A stretch of 56,714 nt of DNA from Prevotella sp. UBA2746. GTDB taxonomy: Bacteria > Bacteroidota > Bacteroidia > Bacteroidales > Bacteroidaceae. Below, piece after piece: positions 39,416-48,099 of this stretch. Numbering within the stretch: the first letter of the stretch is position 1; every line of letters starts with the position of its first letter. A model generated the notes under the pieces. It was not told where the DNA came from, did not search any database, and worked only from the letters and a program-made list of their open reading frames with translations. The stretch is taken from positions 13,312 to 70,025 of the forward strand of contig DEJO01000010.1 in assembly GCA_002353555.1 (NCBI GenBank). Reading direction: 5' to 3'. The position numbers and the translations under genes were made by a program.

Positions 39416-42400
39416 ATGAGGCGACTTTATACAATACTTTTGTTTCAGGTGTGCAACTTATTGTGTTTTGCACAGGTCATTATCAATCCCACGTATGATA
39501 GGACAAGTTTTGAGGTTTTGCATCCACATGTAGATAAGATTGAGCTTAAAAAAGATTCAACAAAGGTATATTGCTCAATTAACTACCAAGAAAGTTGGAG
39601 CTATAACATCCCCAAAACGATGTTTATAGAAGATTTGAAAAGCCATAAGAAGTATCAGATAACTAAGTGCATAGGCTTACCTTTTGAACCTGAAGAAAGA
39701 ACTTTTTATTATGGTGGATCTTTCCAGTTTATATTTTGTTTCCCACATATTGACGGGCTTCAGAAATTCAATATGATAGAAGATGCTTCAAAAGACAGGT
39801 TTTTCAATATAAATGGAATTGATTTATCAAAATGTTATCCTCAGGCGTTCGAAGAAAGCGAATATAAACACTTCAAGAATATGTCTGATTTTTACAAATC
39901 ATCTGGTGACATTAATAAATTTGCTGAATTTGAAGAAAAGGAACTGTCCGCAGCACAATATATATACGGAAATCGTTCTTTTGCGTCAGATGCTTGTTAT
40001 ATTCAACTTGCCCATTATTATAATGAGACTGGTGATTATGCTAAAGCGATAGATTTTGGGAAACAGGCATTGGAATGTGACTCAATACTGTTTGGAGTTG
40101 AGAACAAAGAATATCCTGTTTACGCGAACACCCTTGGAAGCCTATCACAGTTTTATCTTAATGCAGGTAAAGATAATGAGTCTATGCAATGTATTATGAA
40201 ATGTATCAGAATAAGAACAAATATTGAGGACGAACAGGGGTATCTAAACGAACTCTATAATTTACTATTAACAGGACATGATAATGACGGTATTGTTAAG
40301 AGGATTGCTATAGCCAATAAGGAATTGAAATCCTTGCCCAACTTCATTGAAGCTAACTCTTTGCCCATTGCTGGAATATACAAGATAATAGCCGGTAATT
40401 ATTCACTTCTTAATGAAAATGATAAGGCTGTAGAGTATTGCAACAAAGCAATTTCTATTATGGATAGCAAGGGATACAATAGCAGTGAAGACTATGCTGA
40501 GTTATTGGGACTAAAATGCAGATATCAACAAAGAACTGGGCAGAAAGATGATGCTGTTGCTTCTGGTGAAGCCGCAAAACAACTCTATGAATCATTAAGT
40601 GTCAAATCGCTGAAGTATGCTGAACTTCTGGGAGACCTTGCTTGGTCTTATGGTTTGGCTCTTAATTACGAGAAATCTGTTCAATTACAATCTATAGCTG
40701 CAGAAATATACCATAATGCGAAAGACTGGATATCCTTGGCTGAAGCTTATAATAGTATCAGTCATTATTATCAAAGTGCAGAGAGGCTTGACAAAGCGGA
40801 ACTATACATAAAGAAAGCTATAGATGTTCTTAACGAACACGATAATGCAGAAGAATACATTGCTGATAGAGTTGAGCAAACAGGGAATAATATGATGAAC
40901 AATCCCTTTGCATTAGCATCCATCAAGCAAAGAATTGATACCGATAAGTCAATCTTTCTTCAAACACTATCTCGTATCTATCAGAAACAGGGGAACTATG
41001 CGGGTGCTATTAATTCAGAACTGGATAATGGAAAGATTCTTAAAGAAATGGGTGATACCGAAATGTATGCAGTTCATCTTTTGGCACTTTCAGAGTATTA
41101 TCGAGGAAATAGTCAACTACAAGAAGCCATAGCGTGTTCTGAACAAAGCATTCAGCTACTAAGTAAAGATCATAGGATAAGTCTTGCATTGCCGAAACTT
41201 CAATTAGCTATCAGTTGCTTTCAAGCTGGCGATACCATAAAGGCTATCCGTTATGCAGAAGAATCTGTTTCTGCTTCAAGGTCCTTAAGTGATAACGATA
41301 GTAGAATTGCTTCCCAGTCAATATTGTCTTATTTCTACTGGAAAAATCGCCAACTGAATAAAGCTGAGAGTTACTTATCCGAAGAATTGGACTATCTGAG
41401 ATATTTCATAGGTAATGAACTTATAGGAATGACGACGGAACAAAAGCAGCGGTTATGGGACAAATATGAACATAATTTCTTATTGTATAGAAATATTATA
41501 GAGAAGTCCGATAGGAATGTATCTCTTTTGTCCAAGTTATACGATTTTATTCTCTTTTCAAAGAGTCTCTTGCTTGATACCGAGATTCGGCAAGATACCA
41601 ATAGCATTTCACGACTGGACGTAAAATGGAATGATATCCAACAACACCTCTCTAACGTCGCTATTGCCGTAGAGTTCATATCTACAATGGAGGGTGAAGG
41701 GGAATACAACACCTATCATGCATTGGTCATTGACAAGAATTCTTCCAGCCCAAGGATGATTACATTGTATAGTGAATCTAAATTGGAAGAGATAATGAAA
41801 ACAGAGACACGTAATATCCGTGATATTGTTGGCGAACTGATTTGGAAACCTATCTTGGCTCAATACACAACAGTTAAAGACATTTATTTCTCACCTGATG
41901 GCATTCTGCATATGCTCCCTATTGAGTACTATAGTTCAGATGGGACGAATATTATGTCTGAGCATTACAACATGTACAGGCTATCTTCTACAAAAGAACT
42001 CATACGGGAGATCAATAAACATCAACCCAATAGTGCAGTGCTATATGGCGGCCTTGATTACAACCAATTCATAGAGAATGCTTCGGGAAGCAATGCAAGT
42101 GAGATACCCAGTGTATGGAGAGGAATTGCTGAGCGTGGCGGATTTGACCCATTATTCAATACAGCTTTAGAAACTCAAGAAATAAAAAAATTATTGACAG
42201 AGAAGAATATATCGACAACTCTTTATAGTGGAGAAACGGGTACAGAGGAAAGTTTCCGCAATTTATCAGGGCAGAGCCACGGTATTATTCATTTGGCAAC
42301 CCATGGTATGTATGTCAATCCAGATAATGTTGACATAAAGAAAAATGAAAACAACTTTGATTTCTTGGAATCAATGGTCAATCTTAATGACCCTGTAAAG

Positions 42401-42838
42401 GAGGATGTAACTCTAACGCATTCTTTTCTGGTAATGGCTGGAGGAAACAGAGTGATTTCTAGAATTCCTGTTTCTGATAAAAGTAATGATGGAATCCTTA
42501 CGTCTAAAGAAATCTCTCAACTTGACTTAAGAGGACTTGACCTTGTTGTTCTTTCCGCTTGTGAATCCGCTTTAGGCGAAATAAACAACGGAGGTGTTTA
42601 TGGACTTCAACGAGGATTCAAGAAAGGAGGTGCCAATACCATAGTGATGAGTTTAGGTAAAGTTGATGACGAAGCAACGCGCTTACTGATGGTCGAGTTC
42701 TATCGGAATTTGATGAACGGAAACACAAAACACAAATCGCTTCAAGAAGCCCAGCAGTATCTGCGGAAAGTCGATAATGGGAAATATAATGACCCTAAAT
42801 ATTGGGCATCGTTTATAATGTTGGACGGGCTAAACTAA
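39416..42838 (+). CDS. Secreted TPR-CHAT protease-like protein
   Basis: The 1140-residue protein has a signal peptide (MRRLYTILLFQVCNLLCFAQ). About 100-700 are tetratricopeptide repeats (for example AHYYNETGDYAKAIDFGKQALE and NYSLLNENDKAVEYCNKAIS). The C-terminal 320 residues are a CHAT domain, a caspase-fold cysteine peptidase. The catalytic histidine is in IIHLATHGMY (His963) and the cysteine in VVLSACESALGE (Cys1049). Both are present, so it is likely active. The signal peptide is unusual for CHAT proteins, many of which act in the cytoplasm. It converges on the caspase/sigma operon. Spot counts of GC are low (33-42% in two 60-base lines, against 50-57% in ilvE and spt). Target unknown. 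Confidence 0.85.
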   Translation: MRRLYTILLFQVCNLLCFAQVIINPTYDRTSFEVLHPHVDKIELKKDSTKVYCSINYQESWSYNIPKTMFIEDLKSHKKYQITKCIGLPFEPEERTFYYGGSFQFIFCFPHIDGLQKFNMIEDASKDRFFNINGIDLSKCYPQAFEESEYKHFKNMSDFYKSSGDINKFAEFEEKELSAAQYIYGNRSFASDACYIQLAHYYNETGDYAKAIDFGKQALECDSILFGVENKEYPVYANTLGSLSQFYLNAGKDNESMQCIMKCIRIRTNIEDEQGYLNELYNLLLTGHDNDGIVKRIAIANKELKSLPNFIEANSLPIAGIYKIIAGNYSLLNENDKAVEYCNKAISIMDSKGYNSSEDYAELLGLKCRYQQRTGQKDDAVASGEAAKQLYESLSVKSLKYAELLGDLAWSYGLALNYEKSVQLQSIAAEIYHNAKDWISLAEAYNSISHYYQSAERLDKAELYIKKAIDVLNEHDNAEEYIADRVEQTGNNMMNNPFALASIKQRIDTDKSIFLQTLSRIYQKQGNYAGAINSELDNGKILKEMGDTEMYAVHLLALSEYYRGNSQLQEAIACSEQSIQLLSKDHRISLALPKLQLAISCFQAGDTIKAIRYAEESVSASRSLSDNDSRIASQSILSYFYWKNRQLNKAESYLSEELDYLRYFIGNELIGMTTEQKQRLWDKYEHNFLLYRNIIEKSDRNVSLLSKLYDFILFSKSLLLDTEIRQDTNSISRLDVKWNDIQQHLSNVAIAVEFISTMEGEGEYNTYHALVIDKNSSSPRMITLYSESKLEEIMKTETRNIRDIVGELIWKPILAQYTTVKDIYFSPDGILHMLPIEYYSSDGTNIMSEHYNMYRLSSTKELIREINKHQPNSAVLYGGLDYNQFIENASGSNASEIPSVWRGIAERGGFDPLFNTALETQEIKKLLTEKNISTTLYSGETGTEESFRNLSGQSHGIIHLATHGMYVNPDNVDIKKNENNFDFLESMVNLNDPVKEDVTLTHSFLVMAGGNRVISRIPVSDKSNDGILTSKEISQLDLRGLDLVVLSACESALGEINNGGVYGLQRGFKKGGANTIVMSLGKVDDEATRLLMVEFYRNLMNGNTKHKSLQEAQQYLRKVDNGKYNDPKYWASFIMLDGLN

Positions 42839-42869
42839 TGAGGATGTGTCAAAATAGGCACATCCTCAT
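42838..42869 (+). terminator. Terminator of the CHAT gene
   Basis: ATGAGGATGTG pairs exactly with CACATCCTCAT around a 10-base loop, beginning at the last base of the stop codon. No strong T-run follows. The zinc-ribbon gene of the other strand ends just beyond, so it may be shared. Confidence 0.65.
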
Positions 42870-42874
42870 CGTTA

Positions 42875-43018
42875 CTACTCATAAGGTCTGTCAAGGATTT
42901 TTGCGTTCCCACAATTGGGGCACTTATACTCCGTCAGTTGACGAACTGCACCATTTTGAATTTCTGTTCTTGTCCCTACTGTGACCATCTGACTTTGACA
43001 AAAGAAACACTTTTCCAT
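42875..43018 (-). CDS. 47-residue zinc-ribbon protein
   Basis: The protein has two CxxC pairs, CFFC (N-terminal) and CPNC (C-terminal), typical of a zinc ribbon; it starts MEKCFFCQSQMVTVG (43018) and is driven by a full consensus promoter (43132-43163). Small zinc ribbons often bind nucleic acid or protein. Role here unknown. It may be unrelated to the caspase operon that precedes it. Confidence 0.7.
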   Translation of the reverse strand: MEKCFFCQSQMVTVGTRTEIQNGAVRQLTEYKCPNCGNAKILDRPYE

Positions 43019-43131
43019 AATAGAATCTTTATTTGTTAATATTATGCGGTTCTCCGAGCACCGCGTTATCAAGCTACTAACATTGGTTCAAGACTCGAGT
43101 ATGGAGCAGAAACCGGAGTTGTTTCCGTTTG

Positions 43132-43163
43132 CAAAGGTAGTGATAAAAGTTGGAATCACCAAA
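43132..43163 (-). promoter_or_regulatory. Promoter of the zinc-ribbon protein
   Basis: On the minus strand TTTG (43163-43160), 20 bp, then TACCTTTG (43139-43132), giving a leader of about 105 nt. It is immediately downstream of the 48-residue gene. Confidence 0.6.
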
Positions 43164-43175
43164 TCCTCAGCCTGA

Positions 43176-43322
43176 TTATTTGTACTTCACCATTAACGTA
43201 ACGATAAAAGCAAATGAGCGTAGTTGCTCACTTGACTTCACTGATTCTTTAAAGGAGTTCTCTTCCTGTTTGCTCATCTGCCCTCTTAGGAACTTCTCTA
43301 TCTGATTAATACACTCTTCCAT
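43176..43322 (-). CDS. 48-residue duplicate of the anti-sigma-like N-terminus
   Basis: Read on the minus strand, this short frame gives MEECINQIEKFLRGQMSKQE, then ENSFKESVKSSEQLRSFAF, then a short end with TLMVKYK. It aligns with residues 12-57 of the anti-sigma-like protein (43414-44085): ERIESFLRGTMTAEEEATFK and then LRNRAMAMTSLIRG. The membrane segment and C-terminal repeats are absent. It may be a functional mini-anti-sigma factor or the remnant of a tandem duplication. It is 91 bp downstream of its longer relative on the same strand. Confidence 0.55.
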   Translation of the reverse strand: MEECINQIEKFLRGQMSKQEENSFKESVKSSEQLRSFAFIVTLMVKYK

Positions 43323-43413
43323 GTTGTATCTGCTTTACCCTTGATACACCATGCTTGAAAAAAGTAATTGAAAAAGAATGAGGACAACCTTGTGATTGCT
43401 CTCCTGTTTCTCA

Positions 43414-44085
43414 CTATAGGTTTTGGAGTTTCTTCATCAACTCGTCCGCCTTATTATATATCGGCGTATCTGGATTATCCGCTTTTAACTTTTGTAGAAT
43501 GGTGAAGGCCTTGTCAATTTGGTCATCTTTTACGTAAGCCAATGCAAGGTTCCATGCTATATCGTTAGCCCATGGGTGATAGGTAATGTCTTTGTCAAGC
43601 GAATTATATATTGGCTCCAGTTCTTTGATGATGTCTGACACGTTACGACTCTCTTGGATTTTGGCAAACATACCATACAGACGATCAACAACTGAAGCAT
43701 CTACGTCACCACGAGATATGTCGTCCATGCTGTATTTCATATAATATGGAGATATGGCATCATCGAGCATACGGTAACGATGGTCTTTATATGCACCAAA
43801 CAAAATGGCAAATACTGCGGCCACAGAACATGCCCACCAAAGAATTGGTCGTACTCTTGATCTTGTAGAACTTTCCTGAATGATAGCTTTCTCGATGGCG
43901 CGATTCTTAGCTTGCAATCCTCGGATGAGCGAGGTCATTGCCATTGCACGGTTTCTCAGCCCTGGGTTCTGGCGAATCTCTTGCTTGAAAGTTGCTTCTT
44001 CCTCTGCAGTCATAGTTCCTCGAAGGAAGGATTCGATTCGTTCGTCAATACCATCAATAATTATGTTTTCGTTATTCTTCTCCAT
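43414..44085 (-). CDS. Membrane-anchored anti-sigma-like protein with C-terminal TPR
   Basis: The 223-residue protein has a cytoplasmic N-terminal helix region (ERIESFLRGTMTAEEEATFK), one membrane span at 81-99 (ILWWACSVAAVFAILFGAY) and a C-terminal domain with TPR-like helices (DIAWNLALAYVKDDQIDKAF). This is the layout of anti-sigma factors that bind an ECF sigma factor inside and sense outside. Its start overlaps the end of the ECF gene by 14 bp. Binding to that sigma factor is inferred from position and layout. Confidence 0.65.
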   Translation of the reverse strand: MEKNNENIIIDGIDERIESFLRGTMTAEEEATFKQEIRQNPGLRNRAMAMTSLIRGLQAKNRAIEKAIIQESSTRSRVRPILWWACSVAAVFAILFGAYKDHRYRMLDDAISPYYMKYSMDDISRGDVDASVVDRLYGMFAKIQESRNVSDIIKELEPIYNSLDKDITYHPWANDIAWNLALAYVKDDQIDKAFTILQKLKADNPDTPIYNKADELMKKLQNL

Positions 44086-44662
44086 AGGTTTTCTTCATTA
44101 GTTCATTATACTTGCTACGGAATTTCTGTAGACATTTGTACTTCTGTGTTTTTACGGAGTTAGCATTGGCAAAGCCAAACATGTCCGCAATTGTTGTCAT
44201 TGTAAAATTGTCCCAATAGTATCCTTGGAAGACATTCTTACAAGTTTCGGGCATTGACCCTATGATACTTTGAACTATCTTCTCGGCGCGAGACACATTT
44301 TCTGATTCTTCATCCTCAGTACATAGTAGGAACAACTCATCTATCTTATCAGGACGGAACTCGTCCTGATTGGTCAATCTGCTATCATCAAACAAAGGAA
44401 CCACCTTTTGTTGTTTACCTAAAAATTTTAGTGTCTGGTTGATACAGATACGAAAAAAATAGGTAGAGAGCGTACTCGTAAGATTTGACAATTTACCGTC
44501 ACGAACATTCATATATAGGGCTACTGACGATTCTTGATAAATGTCGCTCAAATCATCATCAGAGACAGAGTACGACTTTCTCAGGTAGGCCATTACTTTA
44601 TTACGCTCACCTGCAATAAAGCTATTTAAGTTAGTATTCTGTAGTGTTATTTCCTGTGCCAT
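44072..44662 (-). CDS. ECF-type RNA polymerase sigma factor
   Basis: The 196-residue protein has sigma region 2 (about 25-90: DDDLSDIYQESSVALYMNVRD through TYFFRICINQTLKFLGK) and region 4 (about 130-185: MPETCKNVFQGYYWDNFTMTTI then MFGFANANSVKTQKYKCLQKF). The structure is that of group IV (ECF) sigma factors. It is 1 bp after the caspase stop and overlaps the anti-sigma-like gene by 14 bp. Promoters it controls are unknown; the two caspase-fold genes are the obvious candidates. Confidence 0.85.
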   Translation of the reverse strand: MAQEITLQNTNLNSFIAGERNKVMAYLRKSYSVSDDDLSDIYQESSVALYMNVRDGKLSNLTSTLSTYFFRICINQTLKFLGKQQKVVPLFDDSRLTNQDEFRPDKIDELFLLCTEDEESENVSRAEKIVQSIIGSMPETCKNVFQGYYWDNFTMTTIADMFGFANANSVKTQKYKCLQKFRSKYNELMKKTYGEE

Positions 44663-44663
44663 A

Positions 44664-45533
44664 TTAATAACTTTTCTCTACAACAATATTCTGGTTATTC
44701 GGCCAACAGCCTGTTGTCATAATTACATTGTGGACACATTTCAAAAAAACATCGGCATTAGATGTAATGGTGTAACTAAGCAGTGCCTTAGCAATATTGT
44801 ACGATAGAGGTCCATATCGCGTACTGCCAACCTTAATTTCTGTATTAACCTGATCTGGACGACATGCTTCGATAAACATAACATTCGACATTTTTGCAGA
44901 CGACTCTATTCGGTAATGCGATTTCTTATTAGTTGACGGTTTGAACACCTTATTATTATATGTAAAGCCCACGTGGGTTCCCCGAATTGTTTCATCATTG
45001 GCTCTTGATGCTGTACCTGCGTGGCACGCATCTATGACAACGTAGAGGAAACCTGTCTTACCAATTTTTTCACGCAGTTTCTTGACATACTTATTTAGGG
45101 TATCATCTATTAAATGTTTCTTACCTTCATAAGAACCTTTTCTATAAATCTTAAAAGCATCTATGGGCACTATTGCTTCATCCCATCCGTCAATCTCGTC
45201 ACCATTAAGATCCTCTACTGGCTGTCCATGCGTAGAGAAATGTAAATATACAAGATCACCTTTTCTTGTATTATGTGTCAAAAGAGTAAGCTGACGAATA
45301 ATATTATCATAAGTAGCTTGTTTATCCAACAATATTATTGACGAAAAACCCTGTTTTTTCAGTATTGGATTTATAAGATTAACATCCTCTACCCCATTGA
45401 TGTCATTCCATTGGTATCCAGTTAGTGCCGTATCATAATGCGATATTCCTATCAACAAAGCTCGTTTCCGTTGTGCCATTACAACGGAAGACACCAGGAT
45501 AACTACCAAAAGAAAGCTCAGCCTAAATCTCAT
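44664..45533 (-). CDS. Secreted caspase-domain (peptidase C14) protein
   Basis: The 289-residue protein has a signal peptide (MRFRLSFLLVVILVSSVVMA) followed directly by a caspase-like domain: RKRALLIGISHYD, LVYLHFSTHGQP with catalytic His102, and LYVVIDACHAGTASR with catalytic Cys170. Both residues are present. No prodomain or extra domain follows. It would act in the periplasm or outside. It is the first gene of the operon with the ECF sigma factor and anti-sigma-like protein, which suggests controlled expression. Start at 45533 chosen for the signal peptide. Confidence 0.85.
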   Translation of the reverse strand: MRFRLSFLLVVILVSSVVMAQRKRALLIGISHYDTALTGYQWNDINGVEDVNLINPILKKQGFSSIILLDKQATYDNIIRQLTLLTHNTRKGDLVYLHFSTHGQPVEDLNGDEIDGWDEAIVPIDAFKIYRKGSYEGKKHLIDDTLNKYVKKLREKIGKTGFLYVVIDACHAGTASRANDETIRGTHVGFTYNNKVFKPSTNKKSHYRIESSAKMSNVMFIEACRPDQVNTEIKVGSTRYGPLSYNIAKALLSYTITSNADVFLKCVHNVIMTTGCWPNNQNIVVEKSY

Positions 45534-45551
45534 TATCCAATATATTTTCTG

Positions 45552-45559
45552 CAAAAATA
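45552..45559 (-). promoter_or_regulatory. -7 box of the caspase-sigma operon
   Basis: TATTTTTG on the minus strand, 18 bp before the start. There is no -33 TTTG at the right distance; an ECF-dependent promoter would not need one. Confidence 0.4.
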
Positions 45560-45579
45560 AAAATAATTTTTGTTTTAGC

Positions 45580-45720
45580 GGTTACCTTTTGTTTTTTTCA
45601 AGTATAAAAAGGCAAAATAACAAGATTGCGAAAGATATAATAACAAGATTGCAAAGACCTTTAAGCAGCAAAGGTTACTTTTTGGTTTTTCGAGTATAAA
45701 AAGACAAAATAACAAGATTG
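45580..45720. repeat. Two direct copies of a 48-bp element with extra ACAAGATTG units
   Basis: GGTTACCTTTTGTTTTTTTC..AGTATAAAAAGGC..AATAACAAGATTG (45580-45628) is repeated with small changes at 45673-45720, 93 bp on. An additional AATAACAAGATTG lies between (about 45639-45651). An inverted relative lies at 39341-39375, at the other side of the CHAT/caspase genes. It fills the gap upstream of both divergent operons. Confidence 0.75.
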
Positions 45721-45744
45721 TTAAACCATTTAAACAAAAAGAAA

Positions 45745-46287
45745 ATGAAAAGATTAATTTCCCACATCATGAGACTGTTCAGAAAGTTTTGGATAGTATT
45801 AATGTTCGCCTTCATCTGTTCTCCATTATTAGGACTGTTCGTGTTATCTATTGCAACTATAATTTCGTTGGCATTTTTCGAAGACCCAAAGGAAGCGAAA
45901 GATATATCCGACTACTTTACAGAAGAGGAATTGAGAAAAATAGAGAACGATGAAGAAATCGATGACGAAGAATATTTAGTGATTCTTGCTAAGAGCCAAT
46001 CGTATGCATGTCCTCAAAAGATTGACAGAATCACAACATGGACAGGTTCGGAAGTTATGGATGATAGATACATTTTCAACTATGAGATTGACGATCGTTT
46101 CCTGTTAGATGAGACTATAGACTTAAACGTATTGAGACAAAATATTCTATCCAGAATAAACAAGGACGATAATTATATACGATGTATTATCTCGACAAAT
46201 CGTAATCTGGTATATCGATACTGGCATAATAAATACGAGACTATTGATGACATCACAATTACAAGAGAAGAACTAATAAATCTATAA
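45745..46287 (+). CDS. Membrane protein of unknown function, first gene of the DUF4407 operon
   Basis: The 180-residue protein starts at MKRLISHIMRLFRK (45745). One long hydrophobic stretch, residues about 14-40 (IVLMFAFICSPLLGLFVLSI then ATIISLAFF), may form one or two membrane segments. The rest is a soluble, acidic domain (DYFTEEELRKIENDEEIDDEE and so on). I do not recognise the family. It is divergent from the caspase operon and 20 bp before the next gene. Confidence 0.65.
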   Translation: MKRLISHIMRLFRKFWIVLMFAFICSPLLGLFVLSIATIISLAFFEDPKEAKDISDYFTEEELRKIENDEEIDDEEYLVILAKSQSYACPQKIDRITTWTGSEVMDDRYIFNYEIDDRFLLDETIDLNVLRQNILSRINKDDNYIRCIISTNRNLVYRYWHNKYETIDDITITREELINL

Positions 46288-46307
46288 ACACATTAAAATA
46301 TAAGACT

Positions 46308-46874
46308 ATGGCACTATTAAATTTATTTGGCAGAAAGCCTACAAGTAATGAGAATGTGAAAGTTGAAGACATCACGGCTCACACTGATTCAGTAATCACA
46401 AAGAACGATTCCAATCCAAGTGAAAAGAAAGAGGACGACAGGAATTTTATCACGATTACATGGGGAACAGGGATGCCAATTGACATCATCTTCAATTTTA
46501 TTCACAAAGATTTTGAGGAAGAAGGATTCCAAGATGCACTCGTCAACAGTGATATAGCTTATCGGGATGCGAAGGAAAGGATTATTCGAAATGATTTGGA
46601 GATGCTTTTCAAACGCATAATCCTCCGTTACAAGAACGATATTAGAGAAGTAAACGTAAACATAGATAATGCCAGCAAGGCATATGCACTTACTGCCGCA
46701 TGTAGGCTACAAGCTCGTCGAGAAACTTTTGAGGAACATCTTCTGGAGATTAATGAAATGCAGACACTTCTCAATAACGATGATCCTAAGATGCTGACCA
46801 TGATTGAATCTTATCGCAGAGGATTTCAGAAGGGAATGGCTGCTGTTGCAATAAACTTTATTGACAAACATTAA
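46308..46874 (+). CDS. Cytoplasmic hypothetical protein in the DUF4407 operon
   Basis: The 188-residue protein begins MALLNLFGRKPTSNENVKVE. It has a variable polar N-terminus (to about 45) and a helical C-terminal part with FEEEGFQDALVNSDIAYRDA and AYALTAACRLQARRETFEEH. No signal or membrane segment. I do not recognise the family. It is 11 bp before the DUF4407 gene. Confidence 0.65.
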   Translation: MALLNLFGRKPTSNENVKVEDITAHTDSVITKNDSNPSEKKEDDRNFITITWGTGMPIDIIFNFIHKDFEEEGFQDALVNSDIAYRDAKERIIRNDLEMLFKRIILRYKNDIREVNVNIDNASKAYALTAACRLQARRETFEEHLLEINEMQTLLNNDDPKMLTMIESYRRGFQKGMAAVAINFIDKH

Positions 46875-46885
46875 ATATAGCTATT

Positions 46886-47866
46886 ATGAAAACTTTAAAA
46901 AATATCGGATGTCTCTTAATTGGATGGGACAAAAATATTCTAAAAGAATGCGGTGAAGCAAGTTTCCGCCAGTATCGAAAACTCTTATCTGCCATTTGTA
47001 TCATGATGGTACTTTGGGGGACTATCGGCTACTGTTTTGCTGACAGATACATCAATATTGAATCGTGTGTCTTGAAAATCTGCGTTGCACTTGTATTCAT
47101 GTTTATTGTACTTTGTGTGGAAAGAGTCATTATCTTAACTGTAGGCAAAGCTCATCTAATGAGTTTCATGAGAGTACTACTTGCATTGTGCATGGCTGTG
47201 CTTGGCTCCTGCATCTTCGATCAAATAATCTTCCGTAATGACATTCAGCAAGCCATTCAAGAGCACCGCGAGGAAGTGATAAGCGAGACCATCAAGAAAA
47301 GACTATCTATTTATGACAATGACATTCAACGAATCACGCATGAAATGGATACGTTAAGCAAAGCAACCATATCATTGAACGAAGAATTGCAAAAAAGACC
47401 TGTCATTAAAGGAACAAATGTATCTACACAGGAACAAATAGTAGGAGTGGACAAGAATGGGCATCCCAAGAAAGTTAAGACACAGACAGTCAACACCGTG
47501 ACATTAGCCAATCCTTTAGCCGAACAATTAAAAGCAAATAACGACCAGATTCAAATCTATTCCAATCAATTGGAACACCTGCGTCAAGATAAGAAAGAAG
47601 TCGCAGAAAAGGTTAGAAAGGAAGTTTCACTACGCGCTCCTGGATTTATAGAAGAACTGGAAGCCACACTGCAAGTCGTTTCTCAAAGTACTATATCCCT
47701 TGCATTCTATATCATTCTTTTCTGTTTCCTAACATTTCTTGAGCTATTTGTATTAACAATCAAAATGGGAGAAAACAAGTGTGATTATGAATTGATAGTT
47801 GAAAATCAACTTTACATGAAGAAGAAACTAATGGAACAAACAACACAAAGTATTTTGATAAAATAA
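46886..47866 (+). CDS. DUF4407-like membrane protein with a long coiled coil
   Basis: The 326-residue protein has three N-terminal membrane segments (about 33-51, 62-82, 96-116), a 150-residue helical/coiled-coil region (DIQRITHEMDTLSKATISLN and QIYSNQLEHLRQDKKEVAEK) and a fourth membrane segment near 272-294. The layout and the RVLLALCMAVLGSCIFDQIIF to DIQQAIQEHREE junction resemble DUF4407. The function of DUF4407 is not known; the coiled coil lies on the side between TM3 and TM4. It is the central gene of the operon 45745-48645. Confidence 0.7.
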   Translation: MKTLKNIGCLLIGWDKNILKECGEASFRQYRKLLSAICIMMVLWGTIGYCFADRYINIESCVLKICVALVFMFIVLCVERVIILTVGKAHLMSFMRVLLALCMAVLGSCIFDQIIFRNDIQQAIQEHREEVISETIKKRLSIYDNDIQRITHEMDTLSKATISLNEELQKRPVIKGTNVSTQEQIVGVDKNGHPKKVKTQTVNTVTLANPLAEQLKANNDQIQIYSNQLEHLRQDKKEVAEKVRKEVSLRAPGFIEELEATLQVVSQSTISLAFYIILFCFLTFLELFVLTIKMGENKCDYELIVENQLYMKKKLMEQTTQSILIK

Positions 47867-47889
47867 TAAATTATAAAATTTAAAAGATT

Positions 47890-48087
47890 ATGGAAAGAGA
47901 TTTTTATGACAACTCTTATGAAGAGTTAGAAGAGTACGATGATTACTGTGAAGGTGGTGGTTATGAGTATGACGGCTACGAGTGGACTGAAGAAGACGCA
48001 TGGGATGCTCTGACTGATGGTATGTATGGCGATATGCCTGGCGACCCACTCCAATATGATGCGATGTGGGATGCTATGGGGTTCTAA
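47890..48087 (+). CDS. 65-residue very acidic protein
   Basis: The protein (start MERDFYDNSYEELEEYDDYC) is almost entirely Asp, Glu, Tyr, Gly and Trp, with DNA-mimic-like charge. It lies 23 bp after the DUF4407 gene and 12 bp before the next. DNA mimicry or an anti-restriction role would be speculation. No family recognised. Confidence 0.6.
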   Translation: MERDFYDNSYEELEEYDDYCEGGGYEYDGYEWTEEDAWDALTDGMYGDMPGDPLQYDAMWDAMGF

Positions 48088-48099
48088 ACCGTAGGCTTT

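Noticed and set aside
42838..43018. Transposase or integrase remnant near the CHAT gene end
   Set aside because: No DDE or tyrosine recombinase motif is found; the only frames are the zinc-ribbon gene and shadows.
47890..48087. Acidic protein as an anti-CRISPR or DNA mimic
   Set aside because: Charge alone is not evidence; no family resemblance could be seen, so no function was given.
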